64,000 nucleotides of DNA. Origin: Frankia sp. RB7 (GTDB lineage Bacteria; Pseudomonadota; Alphaproteobacteria; Rhizobiales; Xanthobacteraceae). Under the pieces are notes generated by a model that saw only the letters and a list, made by a program, of their open reading frames with translations, was not told the origin of the DNA and ran no database searches. Location of the stretch: NCBI GenBank assembly GCA_030403585.1, contig JAUEPE010000009.1:62001-126000 (forward strand). Direction: 5' to 3'. This document shows positions 51,386-60,081 of the stretch, one piece after another. Within the stretch, counting starts at the first letter, position 1. Each line of letters starts with the position of its first letter. A program made the translations under genes and the position numbers.

Positions 51386-52396
51386 TCAACGAGCGCGTCT
51401 GCGACTTAGATCATTGATGAAACCGATCGTTGTGCCGTCTCTTGGATTGATCCGCAGGGCAGCCTCGAAATCAGACGCGGCCGCATCAAACTGATTCAAA
51501 AAATAATTGGCTCGCCCGCGCATTCTCCAACCATAAATAGAGGAAGAGTCGAGACTGATCACTTTGGTAAAATCGACGATCGCAGGCTGGTATTGGCCCG
51601 CCTCGAGATAAGCGTGACCACGAAGCTCGTAGCCCATGCGGTAATTCGGCGCGAGTTCGATCAGCTTGTTCGCATCATCATACACCGCTCTCCAATTGGA
51701 CTGATCCTCGAATGTGAAAGCGCGAAGCTCATAGGCGCGCCATAACTTGGAATCGAGGTTGATCGCCGTGCTCAGCGCAACAAGCGCCTCATTTGGGCGT
51801 TTCATGAGCCTAAGCGTCTCGCCGCGATTTTGATAGCCCAGACCATAGTCCGGCTTGATCAGGATGGCGCGGTCGAAATCCTGCATCGCGCGATCATAGT
51901 TTGGAACCGCTAGCCACACGACGCCCCGGTCGTTGTACGTGCCATAGTTTTGCGGGGCCAAAGCGATGGATCGTTCGTAGTCTCCAAGCGCCTGCTCATG
52001 CTGCTTGGTCGAGTAATAAGCCCACCCTCGCATGGCAAGGGCTAATGCCCTGTCGCCAGAACTGAGATCGCTGGAGTTTATCACCTCGCCACAAGCCTGA
52101 ACGATGCGGCCGTAATCCTTGCCGCGGCAGGGCGCCAAGGGATCGGCAGGCTGCGCCAAGGGCGGTGGTCGGTATTCCGGCTTCAGATTGTCGACAAGTC
52201 CGGAGACTGGCGGGTTCTGAACCACGGGCTTGGCCCAGGGGGGATCGATTTTTTTCGGCAGGGGAGCAACCCAGAACAGCACAAAGACAAGGAGCGCAAT
52301 GGCCTGCGGCCATATAATCCAGGCAACTCTGTACCAGCGATCGTCGTACCAAAGCCTGCCGTGAACCTGGAGCAAAGGCGCTTCACTCGCACCCAT
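51386..52396 (-). CDS. membrane-anchored TPR protein, first gene of the AAA+ cluster
   Basis: The 336-residue protein opens with HGRLWYDDRWYRVAWIIWPQA, a transmembrane helix (IALLVFVLFWVAP) and PPWAKPV, matching the start of the SEL1 protein. At least six TPR-like repeats follow (SGDRALALAMRGWAYYSTKQ, LAPQNYGTYNDRGVVWLA, KPDYGLGYQNRGETLRLM and further), facing the periplasm. ATG 52396 is chosen because it places the shared block at the same distance from the start as in the SEL1 protein; a GTG at 52429 is possible. A CRP-type palindrome lies 92-107 bases upstream. Confidence 0.82.
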   Translation of the reverse strand: MGASEAPLLQVHGRLWYDDRWYRVAWIIWPQAIALLVFVLFWVAPLPKKIDPPWAKPVVQNPPVSGLVDNLKPEYRPPPLAQPADPLAPCRGKDYGRIVQACGEVINSSDLSSGDRALALAMRGWAYYSTKQHEQALGDYERSIALAPQNYGTYNDRGVVWLAVPNYDRAMQDFDRAILIKPDYGLGYQNRGETLRLMKRPNEALVALSTAINLDSKLWRAYELRAFTFEDQSNWRAVYDDANKLIELAPNYRMGYELRGHAYLEAGQYQPAIVDFTKVISLDSSSIYGWRMRGRANYFLNQFDAAASDFEAALRINPRDGTTIGFINDLSRRRAR

Positions 52397-52487
52397 ATCT
52401 GCACTCTCGCGCGATCGGAATTCGGTCACCGAACGATAGGTCCAAGCTGTCTCCTCTTCAACCTGCGTAAGATCCGTCCTGGACCAA

Positions 52488-52503
52488 TGTGACGTAAATC
52501 ACA
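52488..52503. promoter_or_regulatory. perfect CRP-type palindrome upstream of the TPR/AAA+ operon
   Basis: TGTGACGTAAATCACA fits the CRP consensus TGTGA-N6-TCACA in all ten conserved positions. It lies in the spacer between murJ (stop at 52578) and the TPR gene (start 52396). It is located where an activator would sit for the cluster promoter. The palindromes at 27522-27562 share the GTGA-N6-TCAC core. Confidence 0.65.
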
Positions 52504-52577
52504 AAATGCGACATCCCTGATGTTCGATGCGTTTCGCGCATCGCAGTTTTCAACGCGAACACGAAGCCGATGCACGC

Positions 52578-54104
52578 TTAACCGCGCACCAGCGAGACCA
52601 GCCAGCGACGGCCGAACAATGCGAGGATCGCGAGCGCATAGACGGTCGTGCCCCCGACGGCCAACAGGGCCAGCGTCACCTCGTCCCGGAAATGCATCGC
52701 GCTCAGCGCAGACCCGCAAAAGCGAGCGATCAGCCAGAACACGGTGGCGAGGATCAACCCAGTGAGCAGGAATTTGGCGAGCGACTGCAGCCAGGCGCGG
52801 TCGAGCACGAGAAAGCCGCGGCGCACGGCGAAGAAGAGCACCAGCAGCAGATTGGTCCAGACTCCGACGGCCGTGGCCAGCGCCAGGCCGATCTGGGCGA
52901 GCGATCCCATCAGAGCGAGCTTCAGCGCGACGTTGACCGCGATGCCTGACAACGAGGCGCGAACCGGCGTCGCCGTATCCTTGCGCGCATAGAAGGTCGC
53001 GACTGCGCTGCGGATCAGAACGAAGGGGATCAGGCCGATGGCATAGGCCGCAAGTGTGCTGCCTGCGGCGGCCGCATCGGCCTTGGAGAACGCGCCGCGG
53101 GCGAACAGCGCGCGCATGATCTCGTCGGGCACGGTGAGGAAGGCCGCCACGAACGGGATCGAGAACAGCAGCGTGAAGTCGAAGGCACGGCGCTGCGCTT
53201 TCATGGCGCCGTCGTGGTCGTTGGCCGTGATCCGCCGCGACATCTCCGGCAGCAGCACCGTGCCGATCGCGATGCCGATGACGCCGATCGGCAATTGATT
53301 GAGCCGGTCGGCGTAATAGAGCGCCGACAGCGCGCCCGCGGGCAGGAAGGTCGCGATGATGGTGTCGGCGAACAGCGCGACTTGCGTACCCATCGAGCCC
53401 AAGGTCGCTGGTCCCAGCGCCCTGAAGAAGGCGCGGACATCTTCGTCGAGCCTGAGCGGCGCAAAACGCGGCAGGCCACCATGGCGCGCGAGATCGCCGG
53501 CGAGCAGGAAATATTGCAGGAAGCCGGAGATCAGGACACCCCAGGCGGCTGCGTGGCCCGCGGTCGGAAACCAGGCAGCCAGCGCCAGCGTCATCATCAT
53601 CGCGACGTTGAGGAAGATCGATGCGGCCGCGGCACTGGCAAAGCGCTGCATCACGTTGAGCATGCCACCATAGAGCGTCACCAGCGTGATCAGCAGCAGA
53701 TAGGGAAAGGTGATCCGGGTCAGCTCGATCGCGAGCTTGCGCTGTTCGGCATCCTCACTGAAACCCGGCGCAAGTAAGCTCATGGCCTGCGGCATGAACA
53801 ACCAGGCGACGATCAGCAGCACCACCTGCGAGGCCAGCAGCAGCGTGAAGATGCGATCGGCGAACAGCCGCGCCGCCGCCTCCCCGCGCTCGCCATGGAC
53901 GTGGGCATAGGCCGGCACCCAGGCGGCGTTGAAAGCGCCCTCGGCAAAGATCGCGCGGAAATGGTTGGGCAGCCGCAGCGCCACGAAAAAGGCGTCGGCC
54001 ACGGGGCCTGCGCCGAGGATCGCCGCGAGCATGATGTCGCGGGCAAATCCCGTCAGCCGCGAGAGCAGCGTGTAACCACCAACCGTGAAGATGCGTCCGA
54101 GCAT
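52578..54104 (-). CDS. murJ: lipid II flippase MurJ (MviN)
   Basis: The 508-residue protein has about 14 transmembrane segments and the MurJ signatures. These are SRLTGFARDIMLAAILG at the start, FFVALRLPNHFRAIFAEGAFNAAWVP with the conserved Arg-Phe-Asn sequence, and TPVRASLSGIAVNVALKL. It flips lipid II across the inner membrane for peptidoglycan synthesis. The polysaccharide genes upstream are on the same strand, with 47 bases in between, so partial co-transcription is possible. A Wzx-like role is less likely given the signatures. Confidence 0.93.
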   Translation of the reverse strand: MLGRIFTVGGYTLLSRLTGFARDIMLAAILGAGPVADAFFVALRLPNHFRAIFAEGAFNAAWVPAYAHVHGERGEAAARLFADRIFTLLLASQVVLLIVAWLFMPQAMSLLAPGFSEDAEQRKLAIELTRITFPYLLLITLVTLYGGMLNVMQRFASAAAASIFLNVAMMMTLALAAWFPTAGHAAAWGVLISGFLQYFLLAGDLARHGGLPRFAPLRLDEDVRAFFRALGPATLGSMGTQVALFADTIIATFLPAGALSALYYADRLNQLPIGVIGIAIGTVLLPEMSRRITANDHDGAMKAQRRAFDFTLLFSIPFVAAFLTVPDEIMRALFARGAFSKADAAAAGSTLAAYAIGLIPFVLIRSAVATFYARKDTATPVRASLSGIAVNVALKLALMGSLAQIGLALATAVGVWTNLLLVLFFAVRRGFLVLDRAWLQSLAKFLLTGLILATVFWLIARFCGSALSAMHFRDEVTLALLAVGGTTVYALAILALFGRRWLVSLVRG

Positions 54105-54151
54105 GCGTCTCTTCTAGAGGAAGAGACGGCTCGCTGCAAAATCAGGGGAGA

Positions 54152-55333
54152 TCAGGCCGAAAGCGCGCCGCGCACGGCGGCGATAATTCGCTCCTGATCG
54201 GCTTCGGTCAGATAGGCGTGCATCGGCAGGCTGATGACGTCCTGCGACAGGTTCTCGCAAGCAGGCAGGCCGCCGTCGGCGACCGGATACTGCTTGTAGG
54301 CGGTCTGCTGATGCATCGACTTGCCGTAATAGATCGCGGTCGGCACGCCCTGGGCTTTTAGCGCGGCAGCGAAGCCGTCGCGGTCGGTGCCCTTCGGCAG
54401 GCGAATGGTGTACTGGGCCCAGACAGAGGTATTGCCCGGCGCCAGACGCGGCACGGTCACGACGTTGGACAGGCCCCGCGCGTAGCGCTCGGCGACCTTG
54501 TTGCGGGCGGCGACCTCGTCGTCGAAGATCTTCAGCTTCTCGATCAGGATCGCGGCCTGCATGGTGTCGAGCCGGCCGGTCAGGCCGAGGCGGACGTTGT
54601 CGTATTTGTCGACGCCCTGCCCGTGCACGCGGATGCTGCGCAGCGTCGCGGCGAGCTCGTCGTCATCGGTCAGAATCGCGCCGCCGTCGCCGAAGCAGCC
54701 GAGCGGCTTTGCCGGGAAGAAGCTGGTCGTGGTGGCGAGCCCGAAGGTGCCGAGCTTGCGCCCCTTGTAACTTGCGCCAAAACCCTGCGCGGCGTCATCG
54801 ATCACGAACAGGCCTTCAGCCTTTGCGATCTCGGCGATGGCATCGTGGTCGGCGGGCTGTCCGAACAGATCGACCGGAATGACCGCGACAGGCTTCAGGC
54901 TAGCCTTGCGCGCGGCCGCGATGCCGCGCTTGAGCGACTCCGGGCTCATGTTGAAGGTCGCTTCATCGACGTCGACATAGACCGGCGTCGCGCCCATCCG
55001 CGCCGCTGGCGACGCGGTCGCGATGAAGGTGAAGGAGGGACACAGCACGGCATCGCCGGGACCGACGTTCTTCGCCATCAACACCATGAGAAGCGCATCG
55101 GTGCCGCTGGCGCAGCCGATGACGTGCTTGGCGCCGCAATAGGCCGCAAGCTGCTTTTCGAGCTCGGCGACTTCGGGTCCATTGACGAACTGGCAATGGT
55201 CGAGAACGCGCTTGACGGCTTCATCGAGTGAAGGCCCCAGCCGGCGGCGCTGCGAGGCCACGTCGATGAAGGGAATGGGTTCGGAATGCAGATGCTGGTT
55301 CATGACGCTTTGCGGGTTTTGAGCGGTCGACAT
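54152..55333 (-). CDS. DegT/DnrJ/EryC1/StrS-family nucleotide-sugar aminotransferase
   Basis: The 393-residue PLP enzyme begins with IPFIDVASQRRRL. It has the PLP-binding VDLFGQPADHDAI and DDAAQGFGASYKG, and the Schiff-base Lys in FFPAKPLGCFGDGGA. These features are close to WbpE-type aminotransferases, which aminate UDP-3-keto-GlcNAcA for diacetamido-uronic acids. The adjacent Gfo/Idh/MocA oxidoreductase, in the WbpB-like position, supports this, but no N-acetyltransferase is in the window. It makes surface-polysaccharide sugars. Confidence 0.87.
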   Translation of the reverse strand: MSTAQNPQSVMNQHLHSEPIPFIDVASQRRRLGPSLDEAVKRVLDHCQFVNGPEVAELEKQLAAYCGAKHVIGCASGTDALLMVLMAKNVGPGDAVLCPSFTFIATASPAARMGATPVYVDVDEATFNMSPESLKRGIAAARKASLKPVAVIPVDLFGQPADHDAIAEIAKAEGLFVIDDAAQGFGASYKGRKLGTFGLATTTSFFPAKPLGCFGDGGAILTDDDELAATLRSIRVHGQGVDKYDNVRLGLTGRLDTMQAAILIEKLKIFDDEVAARNKVAERYARGLSNVVTVPRLAPGNTSVWAQYTIRLPKGTDRDGFAAALKAQGVPTAIYYGKSMHQQTAYKQYPVADGGLPACENLSQDVISLPMHAYLTEADQERIIAAVRGALSA

Positions 55334-55343
55334 GGAAACGGTT

Positions 55344-56348
55344 TTAGCCGGCGACGCGGCGCGGGCCCTTGCGGGCGGACGAGCTGGCTGCGGGCCGCGA
55401 CGGCGTCTCCAGGCACTGCGTCGCGATCTCGAGGCTGGCGACGCCTTCGTCGCCGGTCACCGCCGGCGTCTCGCCGCTGCGCACGGCGTTGAGGAACGCG
55501 ATCAGCTCGGCGCGGAGCGGCTCGTCATGACCGACCGGCAGATGCCGCATCGAGTAGCTGCCGTCGGGCTTGAAGCCGAAGCATTCGGTGACCTGGCGCG
55601 TCAACAGATCGCCCATCACGTATTTGCCGCGGGTCGCGACCGTGACGCTGCGCGCCTTGAACGGCGTCAGCCAGTTGGTGTTGATGTGGGCGAGCACGCC
55701 GTTGGCGGTGCGGAACTGCAGCAGTGCGATGTCCTCGCGCTCGGCGACGGCGCTCGACAGCTGCGGCTGCACCTCGACGATGTCGGATTCGGTGAACCAG
55801 CGGATCAGATCGATGTCGTGCACGGCGAGGTCAATGACGACGCCGACATTGGACATGCGCGGCGGGAACGGACCGACGCGCGTGATCGCGATCGAGAGAA
55901 TGTCCTCGCCCGCGATCGCCTGCTTGACGGCGGCGACGGCCGGATTGAAGCGCTCGACATGGCCGACCATCAGCGTGACGCCGGCCTTTTGCGCGGCAGT
56001 GACGATCTCGCGGCCTTCGGCGACCGTGGATGCGATCGGCTTCTCGACCAGCACATGGATGTTCTTGGCGATGCAGGCGAGCGAGACCTCGTGATGCAGA
56101 TGGGTCGGCGCCGCGATGGTGACGGCATCGACGCCCTCAGTGACGAGCTGGTGGAGCGTCTCGAACCCTTCGCAGCTGGCGAGCTCGGTCGCACGCGCAC
56201 GATGCGCCGGCGAAGGATCGACCACGCCGACGAGCGTGACGCCGGGCAGACCGCTCAGCACGCGCGCATGGTTGCTGCCCATCACGCCCGCGCCGATGAC
56301 GCCGACGCGCAAGCCGGCCTGTGCCGGTTGTGATCCTTTGGAACTCAT
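55344..56348 (-). CDS. Gfo/Idh/MocA-family NAD(P)-dependent oxidoreductase, nucleotide-sugar type
   Basis: The 334-residue protein has the Rossmann motif VGVIGAGVMGSNHARV and the EKPIAST dinucleotide/substrate Lys segment. It also has DLAVHDIDLIRWF with the catalytic His, as in WbpB/WlbA-type 3-dehydrogenases of UDP-GlcNAcA. It lies ten bases before the aminotransferase gene, so both likely act in sequence. ATG 56348 is preferred; the longer open frame has no support. A 182-base spacer separates it from the ManC-type gene. Confidence 0.85.
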   Translation of the reverse strand: MSSKGSQPAQAGLRVGVIGAGVMGSNHARVLSGLPGVTLVGVVDPSPAHRARATELASCEGFETLHQLVTEGVDAVTIAAPTHLHHEVSLACIAKNIHVLVEKPIASTVAEGREIVTAAQKAGVTLMVGHVERFNPAVAAVKQAIAGEDILSIAITRVGPFPPRMSNVGVVIDLAVHDIDLIRWFTESDIVEVQPQLSSAVAEREDIALLQFRTANGVLAHINTNWLTPFKARSVTVATRGKYVMGDLLTRQVTECFGFKPDGSYSMRHLPVGHDEPLRAELIAFLNAVRSGETPAVTGDEGVASLEIATQCLETPSRPAASSSARKGPRRVAG

Positions 56349-56530
56349 CTGATCGAACCCCGGTTCAAAGCAAATCCCCGGGCCGCTTCTAGCACGGGTG
56401 CCACATTTGTGGCGAATGCCGGCCAAACCGCCCGGACACGATTTGATTCAAAAAGTTACACGTTCTCCGGGCCTTAAGCCGTTTGAAGCAGACCTTTCAG
56501 GCCCGGATCCCGTGATTCGGAGTTTGCTGG

Positions 56531-57949
56531 TTACGACCTTTGATAGTCGTCTTCAATCCGGATGATGTCGTCTTCCCCGAGATAAGAGCCGGTCTGGACC
56601 TCGATCAGTTCCAGCATGATCTTGCCGGGATTCTCCATTCGGTGGACTGCGCCCATCGGGATGTAGATCGACTCGTTCTCGTGCACCGTCTTCACGGTCT
56701 CGTTCACGGTGACGCGGGCCGCGCCACGGACCACGATCCAGTGCTCGGCGCGGTGATGATGCTTCTGCAGCGACAGACGCCCGCCCGGCTTCACCACGAT
56801 GCGCTTGACCTGATGGCGCTCGCCATTGTCGACCGACTGGTAGCTGCCCCAGGGCCGATGCACCTTGAGATGCTCCTCGGTGACCTTCGGCGCAACCGTC
56901 TTGAGTTTTGCGACCAGGCGCTTCAGGCCGTTGGCATCCTTCTGGCGCGAGACCAGCACTGCATCAGCCGTCGCCACCACGATGAGATCGTCGACGCCCT
57001 CGAGCGCGACCAGCGCGGAATCGGTGGTGACGTTACAATTGCGCGAGTCCTCGAACACCGCACTGCCATGCGAGGCGTTGCCTTGCGCGTCCTTGTCCGA
57101 CAATTCCCACACCGCGTGCCAGGAGCCGACGTCGGACCATCCGCAGGACACCGGCACCACGGCCGCGCGCGAGGTCTTCTCCATCACCGCATAGTCGATC
57201 GAGATCGCCTTCGCCGCGCCGAAAGCCTGCGGCTCCAGCGTCACGAAGCCGAGATCGCGGCCGGCATTGGCGACCGCGTTGGAAACCGCCTCGACGCTTG
57301 CCGCATCGACCTTGCGATATTCGTCGAGCAGCAGCGTCGCGGGAAACATGAAATTGCCGCTGTTCCAGAGATAGCCCGAACTGACGTAGTCGGCAGCCTT
57401 CACGACATCCGGCTTCTCGACGAAGCGCGCGACCGCGCGCACCTCGCCGGTGATCACCTCGCCCGGGCTGATATAGCCGTATTCGGTCGCCGGCCGCTCC
57501 GGCTTGACGCCGAAGGTGACGATGCGTCCCGTGCTCGCGGCAACGAGACCCTCGCGGCACGCCGCGACGAAGGCGGCATTGTCCTGCACCACATGGTCGG
57601 CTGCGAGCGCGAGCACGATCGCTTCACCGGTGCGGTTTTGCGCGAACACCGCGCCTGCAACGATTGCGGGGCCGGAGTCGCGCCGCATCGGCTCGAGGAT
57701 CACGTCGGCCTCGATGCCGATCTCGGCGAGCTGCTCCAGCACCATGAAGCGATAGGACGCATTGGTGATGACGATGGGCCGATCGAACAGCGAAGCGTCC
57801 GAGACGCGCGTGAGCGTGTCCTGGAAAGTCGAGCGCGCGCCGAACAGCGGCAGGAACTGTTTTGGGCGCACCTCGCGCGAGGCCGGCCACAGCCGCGTGC
57901 CGGCGCCGCCGCACATGATCAGGGGGATAATGCGTTTGTCCATCGTCAT
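56531..57949 (-). CDS. manC: mannose-1-phosphate guanylyltransferase/mannose-6-phosphate isomerase
   Basis: The 472-residue bifunctional type II enzyme has an N-terminal GDP-mannose pyrophosphorylase domain (PLIMCGGAGTRLWPASRE and PKQFLPLFG, substrate loop FVEKPD). A C-terminal cupin isomerase domain follows (RPWGSYQSVD, LSLQKHHHRAEHWIVVRG, with metal-binding His and Glu residues). It supplies GDP-mannose to polysaccharide or LPS synthesis. The stop of the upstream epimerase and this ATG are one base apart (TGAAATG). The ATG at 57943 is an alternative start. Confidence 0.92.
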   Translation of the reverse strand: MTMDKRIIPLIMCGGAGTRLWPASREVRPKQFLPLFGARSTFQDTLTRVSDASLFDRPIVITNASYRFMVLEQLAEIGIEADVILEPMRRDSGPAIVAGAVFAQNRTGEAIVLALAADHVVQDNAAFVAACREGLVAASTGRIVTFGVKPERPATEYGYISPGEVITGEVRAVARFVEKPDVVKAADYVSSGYLWNSGNFMFPATLLLDEYRKVDAASVEAVSNAVANAGRDLGFVTLEPQAFGAAKAISIDYAVMEKTSRAAVVPVSCGWSDVGSWHAVWELSDKDAQGNASHGSAVFEDSRNCNVTTDSALVALEGVDDLIVVATADAVLVSRQKDANGLKRLVAKLKTVAPKVTEEHLKVHRPWGSYQSVDNGERHQVKRIVVKPGGRLSLQKHHHRAEHWIVVRGAARVTVNETVKTVHENESIYIPMGAVHRMENPGKIMLELIEVQTGSYLGEDDIIRIEDDYQRS

Positions 57950-57950
57950 T

Positions 57951-58940
57951 TCAAACCTTGAAGTGGTCGCGATACCAGGTGACAAAATTGTGGACCCCGT
58001 GCTCGATCGGCGTTGACGGTGCAAAGCCGGTGTCGCGCATTAAATCCTCGACATCCGCGAACGTTTCCACCACGTCTCCCGGCTGCATCGGCAGCAATTC
58101 CTTGACCGCCGTCCGGCCCAGCTCCCGCTCCAGAAGTACGACGACATGCATCAGCTCTTCGGGGCGGTGGTTTCCGACATTGTAGACCCGAGACGGCGCA
58201 TTTGCGGCAGCCGGATTGTCCGCCGGCACGAGATCGATCAGCTTCGATACTACACGGGTCACGTCGTCAACATAGGTGAAGTCGCGGCGCATTTTGCCAT
58301 GGTTAAAGAGCCGGATCGGCTGGCCCGCCATGATGGCGTTTACAAACAGAAACATGGCCATATCAGGCCGTCCCCACGGGCCATAGATGGTAAAAAAGCG
58401 CAAGCCAGTGACCGGGAGGCGGTAGAGATGGCTGTAGGACTGCGCCATCACCTCGTTGGCCTTCTTGGTCGCAGCGTAGAAGCTCACGGGATGATCGGTC
58501 CGGTCCTGCACGGAAAACGGCAGTTTCGTGTTGGCGCCATAAACGGACGATGACGAGGCGTAGACGAGATGACGACAGTCGTTATTGCGGCAGCCCTCGA
58601 GCACGTTGAGGAAGCCCTGCAGATTAGACTCGACGTAACTCTGTGGCTGCTCGATCGAATAGCGCACGCCGGCCTGGGCAGCGAGATGCACGACCTCTGA
58701 AAAGCGATGCCGCGCGAACAGCGCCGCCATCGTCTCGCGATCGGCGAGATCGGCCTGGACAAAGGAGAAACGCCTGTCGGCCTGCAGCAGAGCCAGGCGC
58801 GCCTGCTTCAACGCCGGATCGTAATAGCTGTTGAGATTGTCGAGCCCGACCACGGCCCAACCTTCGCTGAGGAGCTGCCGGGTGACGTGAAAGCCGATGA
58901 AACCGGCCGCGCCGGTAACCAAAATCGCCTGATCCGTCAT
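57951..58940 (-). CDS. NAD-dependent epimerase, UDP-glucuronate 4-epimerase type
   Basis: The 329-residue extended SDR has VTGAAGFIGFHV (NAD site) and LAAQAGVRYSIEQPQSYVES. The catalytic Tyr and Lys lie in SFYAATKKANE, and TIYGPWGRPDMAMF is also present. The latter and the LNSYYDPALK segment are typical of LpsL/UDP-glucuronate 4-epimerases that make UDP-galacturonate for rhizobial LPS. UDP-glucose 4-epimerases have a different pattern. It is translationally close to manC. It is divergent from the next two genes. Confidence 0.88.
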   Translation of the reverse strand: MTDQAILVTGAAGFIGFHVTRQLLSEGWAVVGLDNLNSYYDPALKQARLALLQADRRFSFVQADLADRETMAALFARHRFSEVVHLAAQAGVRYSIEQPQSYVESNLQGFLNVLEGCRNNDCRHLVYASSSSVYGANTKLPFSVQDRTDHPVSFYAATKKANEVMAQSYSHLYRLPVTGLRFFTIYGPWGRPDMAMFLFVNAIMAGQPIRLFNHGKMRRDFTYVDDVTRVVSKLIDLVPADNPAAANAPSRVYNVGNHRPEELMHVVVLLERELGRTAVKELLPMQPGDVVETFADVEDLMRDTGFAPSTPIEHGVHNFVTWYRDHFKV

Positions 58941-59121
58941 CCTGTTCCCAAGATCCCCTCGGCGCCAGCCGCAGGTCTGTTTAGCTGCCGCATGGAGGGA
59001 CTCGCAATAGCCCTCGGCCCATCATGACAGCTATTGCAAGATCGGCGCCAAAACCATACCAAAGCGGCCGAATTCGGCGCCACGCGTCGGGTTGCTCCGA
59101 AACCCTGTTCAAGCGGGCGAG

Positions 59122-60081
59122 ATGCGCCGAATCCTGCTGTCGACGGCCAAAATCCTGATCTCCGCGGCGCTGCTCTACCTGGCGCTGCGCAAGGTCGATC
59201 TGACCGAGCTGTTCTCGCGCTTCACCGCGACCAGCCTGTTCTGGATCGGCATGGCGATCGCGGTGACGTTCCTGCAAATCTTCGTCGGCGTGCTGCGCTG
59301 GCGCGAGGTCAGCGCCGCATGCGGTGCGCCGCTCGAGCTCGGCCGCGCGATGCGCTACAACGTGATCGGCTCCTTCTTCAACCAGACCCTGCCCTCCGCG
59401 ATCGGCGGCGATGCGGTGCGACTGTGGCTGGTGGCGCGCGCCGGCGCCGGGTGGCGTGCGGCGACCTATTCGATCTTCGTCGATCGGGCGATCGGCCTCG
59501 TAGCGCTGGCGATCCTCATCGTCGCGAGCCTGCCCTGGAGCTACACGCTCATCACCGATCCGCACGGCCGCTCGGCGCTGCTGCTCGTCGACTTCGCCGC
59601 ACTTGCCGGCGGCATTGGCTTCCTGATCTTCGGCGCGCTGAAATGGTCGTGGCTGAAGACCTGGTGGGCCACCCACCACCTCCACGCCTGCGCCGTGATC
59701 GCCAACCGCGTGATCTTCAACAGCACGCGCGGACCTGTCATCGCGATCCTGTCGCTGCTGGTTCACGTGCTTGCCGTCGTCATAGCCTGGTGCGTGGTGC
59801 AGTCGATCGCAGCACCCGTCAGCTTCGCGCAGGTCTTCTTGCTGGTGCCCCCGGTGATGCTGATCACACTGATGCCGATCTCGATCGCCGGCTGGGGCGT
59901 GCGCGAGGCGAGCATGGGGCTGGCCTTCGGCTTCGCGGGGCTGGCCGCCAATGAAGGCGTCAACGTCTCGCTGCTGTTCGGCGCGGTCTCCTTCATGGTC
60001 GGCGCGTTCGGCGGCCTGGTGTGGATCCTCAGTGCGGAGAAAGCCGCGCAGGGCTCGGCGCCGATCGGAGTGCCGGAGTGA
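59122..60081 (+). CDS. lysylphosphatidylglycerol synthase TM region-like (UPF0104/flippase-like) membrane protein
   Basis: The 319-residue integral membrane protein has about eight helices and the LPG-synthase-TM family pattern. This includes RYNVIGSFFNQTLPSAIGGDAVRLWL, IFVDRAIGLVALAIL and PISIAGWGVREASMGLAFGF. It lacks the soluble lysyl-transferase domain. Such proteins are often next to glycosyltransferases and may act as lipid or lipid-linked sugar transporters. ATG 59122 is chosen; a TTG at 59092 is less likely. Its TGA overlaps the GTG of the next gene. Confidence 0.8.
   Translation: MRRILLSTAKILISAALLYLALRKVDLTELFSRFTATSLFWIGMAIAVTFLQIFVGVLRWREVSAACGAPLELGRAMRYNVIGSFFNQTLPSAIGGDAVRLWLVARAGAGWRAATYSIFVDRAIGLVALAILIVASLPWSYTLITDPHGRSALLLVDFAALAGGIGFLIFGALKWSWLKTWWATHHLHACAVIANRVIFNSTRGPVIAILSLLVHVLAVVIAWCVVQSIAAPVSFAQVFLLVPPVMLITLMPISIAGWGVREASMGLAFGFAGLAANEGVNVSLLFGAVSFMVGAFGGLVWILSAEKAAQGSAPIGVPE

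Noticed and set aside
46107..52396. Interpretation of the AAA+ cluster as a type VI or type VII secretion locus
   Set aside because: No ClpV, VipA/B, Hcp, EccC-type FtsK ATPase or WXG100 protein is visible; only the CbxX-type ATPase class is shared with EccA.
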